A stretch of 64,000 bases of DNA from Planktothricoides raciborskii GIHE-MW2 (GTDB lineage: Bacteria; Cyanobacteriota; Cyanobacteriia; Cyanobacteriales; Laspinemataceae). The stretch is taken from assembly GCF_040564635.1 (NCBI RefSeq), contig NZ_CP159837.1, positions 1,863,001-1,927,000 of the forward strand, written 5' to 3'. Both the position numbers and the translations under genes were made by a program. Under the pieces are notes generated by a model. It searched no databases, was not told the DNA's origin, and saw nothing but the letters and a program-made list of their open reading frames with translations. Shown here piece after piece: positions 62,482 to 64,000 of this stretch. Numbering within the stretch: the first letter of the stretch is position 1; the number at the start of each line of letters is the position of its first letter.

Positions 62482-64000
62482 TTATTTAGTTGTCATGGTA
62501 TGCACCCCATCCCAAGAATCCGGCGGGGGTAATTGAATATAATTGAGCGATCGCTGAATATGTAAGCTTACCGCTCGGTCTTGTTCTTGCAATCCTTGAG
62601 CTTTTTGGAATAGTTCTAAGGCTTGCTGAAAATTGCGATTCATATAGGCATTACGCCCCTGGGCATAAATTTCCAGAAATTCTGTCATTTCTGGTGCTAA
62701 AGGATGGCTGGCTAATCCAATTAGTTCATAGATGCTGACCGCTTGTTTTTTGCCTTTTACCCGAATTTTATCTAATTCCCTGACTCTAATGCGATCGCGG
62801 CATAATTGATAAGTGAATTCACTTAAAATAATATCACAATGGTATTGTTTGGTGATGCTTTCTAAGCGAGAACTTAGGTTAACTCCATCGCCAATTACTG
62901 TATAGTCCATGCGTTTTTGGGAGCCAATATTTCCCGAAACTACTTCCCCGGAACTAATGCCAATGCCAATGGCAATTTTATGCTCGGTTTGGCGATCGTT
63001 AAATTCCTTGAGGCGCGATCGCATATCCAAGGCAGACTGCACCGCTTTCCAGGCATGATCTTGGATCGGTAAAGGTGCCCCAAATACCGCCATTAAAGCA
63101 TCACCAATAAATTTATCTAAGGTGCCATCATAATTAAACACCGCCTCCACCATTGTTTCAAAATATTGGTTTAATAAAGAAACCACTTGAGACGCTTCAA
63201 AGTTTTCCGTCAGGGTGGTATAACCGCGAATATCAGAAAATAAAATAGTCACTTCTTTGCGTTCCCCGACCATCAAAGCATCTTCACCCAAAGCCATTAC
63301 TCTTTCCGCAACTCCAGGGGTCATGTAACGATACATGGTGGTTTTCATTCTTTTTTCTTGACTGATATCTTCTAGTACCACTAAGCCCCCGCGCACTCCC
63401 CCTTCCGGGTTGGTTAACGGGTTAACGGTTAGATTAATACTGCGTTCGATTTTTTCAATTTGACTGGCATCAATTCTGGGTTGATGTACGAATTCTGAGG
63501 ATTCATTCCAGAGGAGATAAACTTCAGGATTTATGCGATCGCTAATTGCTAAACTATACCGTTCACAAATATCTCTGGTATGAAAAATTTGTTCTCTGGA
63601 TTCTATATATAATCCCACGGTTAAACTTTGCTCTGGGACATAATGTTTGGCGGCATTTTTTAAACTATCTTCTAAACGCCAGCGTAAGTTTTCAATGGGT
63701 ACTACTTCCCACAGTAAGCGCCCGATTAATTTTTGCTGCCAAATTAGTAACTGTTCTTTTCCCTGTTCTCCCTTAGTCGGACACCCCAACAAGGCGATCG
63801 CGGCTTCATTAATCGTCACGATTATTCCCAGCATATCCGTAGAAATAACCGCATCAGAAAGACTTTCTAAAATATCTTTTTGATACTGCTTTTCTACCAT
63901 CACACTTTCAAATAACTGAGCATTTTCTAAGGCCATGCCTGCTTGAGCATTAAAAGCTCTTAAAAACGCTTCATCGGCAGTGGTAAAATTGCCTTTAATT
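62482..64000 (-). CDS. GAF-PAS-class III adenylate cyclase, 5' end outside the window
   Basis: The frame stays open to the right edge: before the internal ATG 63936 it reads IKGNFTTADEAFLRAFNAQA, the end of a GAF domain that continues in GMALENAQLFES. A PAS domain follows (LESLSDAVISTDMLGIIVTI, NEAAIALLGC). The catalytic domain has VTILFSDIRGYTTLTENFEA and LDKFIGDALMAVFGAP with both metal-binding Asp residues, and DYTVIGDGVNLSSRLESITK. The Lys in LDKFIGD and the Thr in DYTVIGD favour ATP, so adenylate cyclase is the best call. The C-terminus has a single TPR-like unit (NFQQALELFQKAQGL). Confidence 0.9.
   Translation of the reverse strand, partial: IKGNFTTADEAFLRAFNAQAGMALENAQLFESVMVEKQYQKDILESLSDAVISTDMLGIIVTINEAAIALLGCPTKGEQGKEQLLIWQQKLIGRLLWEVVPIENLRWRLEDSLKNAAKHYVPEQSLTVGLYIESREQIFHTRDICERYSLAISDRINPEVYLLWNESSEFVHQPRIDASQIEKIERSINLTVNPLTNPEGGVRGGLVVLEDISQEKRMKTTMYRYMTPGVAERVMALGEDALMVGERKEVTILFSDIRGYTTLTENFEASQVVSLLNQYFETMVEAVFNYDGTLDKFIGDALMAVFGAPLPIQDHAWKAVQSALDMRSRLKEFNDRQTEHKIAIGIGISSGEVVSGNIGSQKRMDYTVIGDGVNLSSRLESITKQYHCDIILSEFTYQLCRDRIRVRELDKIRVKGKKQAVSIYELIGLASHPLAPEMTEFLEIYAQGRNAYMNRNFQQALELFQKAQGLQEQDRAVSLHIQRSLNYIQLPPPDSWDGVHTMTTK

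Overview
The window is chromosomal DNA of a filamentous, phycobilisome-containing cyanobacterium, probably of the Oscillatoriales type. The evidence is the dense scatter of HIP1-type GCGATCGC sites, an nblA gene, a cpcS-type bilin lyase, a Ycf39-type photosystem assembly factor, the order Omp85-lpxC-fabZ-lpxA-lpxB, DUF families largely restricted to cyanobacteria, group II introns, a GyrB intein and many short palindromic repeats. Species was not determined.

Layout. 1-2.4 kb: the end of an ATP synthase operon (beta, epsilon). 2.5-7.2 kb: an XPB-type helicase and a Bax1/DUF790-type nuclease, separated by an xisH/xisI pair (xisH frameshifted) and followed by a decayed brnT/brnA toxin-antitoxin locus. 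7.3-7.5 kb: a perfect RpaB (HLR1) site followed by a strong terminator, which may mark a small RNA. 7.6-14.7 kb: an EI24-domain membrane protein, gyrB with a 435-residue HNH intein, miaA, a frameshifted DUF4058 gene whose 3' third is repeated downstream, and a tiny DUF6888/DUF6887 pair between the two copies. 14.8-32.5 kb: a glycosylation island. Four genes on + (GT4; GT-TPR-two methyltransferases; GT4-TPR-FkbM; FkbM) face three tandem GT41 (SPINDLY/OGT-like) genes, a type IV pilin-like gene and a methyltransferase on -. 32.7-38.3 kb: ExbD/ExbB, NAD kinase, Ycf39-like and DUF3611 genes.

38.3-43.2 kb is best read as a twintron: one group II intron interrupted in its domain I by a second, each with its own reverse transcriptase. 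An RT-less intron with the same ends as the outer one lies at 52.5-53.3 kb. tRNA-His(GTG) at 43.6 kb has a duplicated 3' fragment next to it. 43.8-46.2 kb: DUF4359, nblA (56 aa), cpcS and an HExxH protein. 46.5-54.7 kb: dprA, a Usp protein, a PP2C phosphatase, an AarF/UbiB kinase-like protein, a small coiled-coil protein, and a C5-cytosine methyltransferase homologue whose catalytic Cys is replaced by Ala. 54.9-61.3 kb: the outer-membrane operon (Omp85, LpxC, FabZ, LpxA, LpxB). 61.5-64 kb: purC and a 5'-truncated GAF-PAS-adenylate cyclase gene.

Three themes stand out. Short palindromic or tandem repeats have inserted in frame into several coding sequences (miaA, lpxB, the HExxH gene, a GT41 gene). 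Toxin-antitoxin-like or excision-related pairs are in various stages of decay. The glycosylation island next to a pilin gene could be a pilin or surface glycosylation system.
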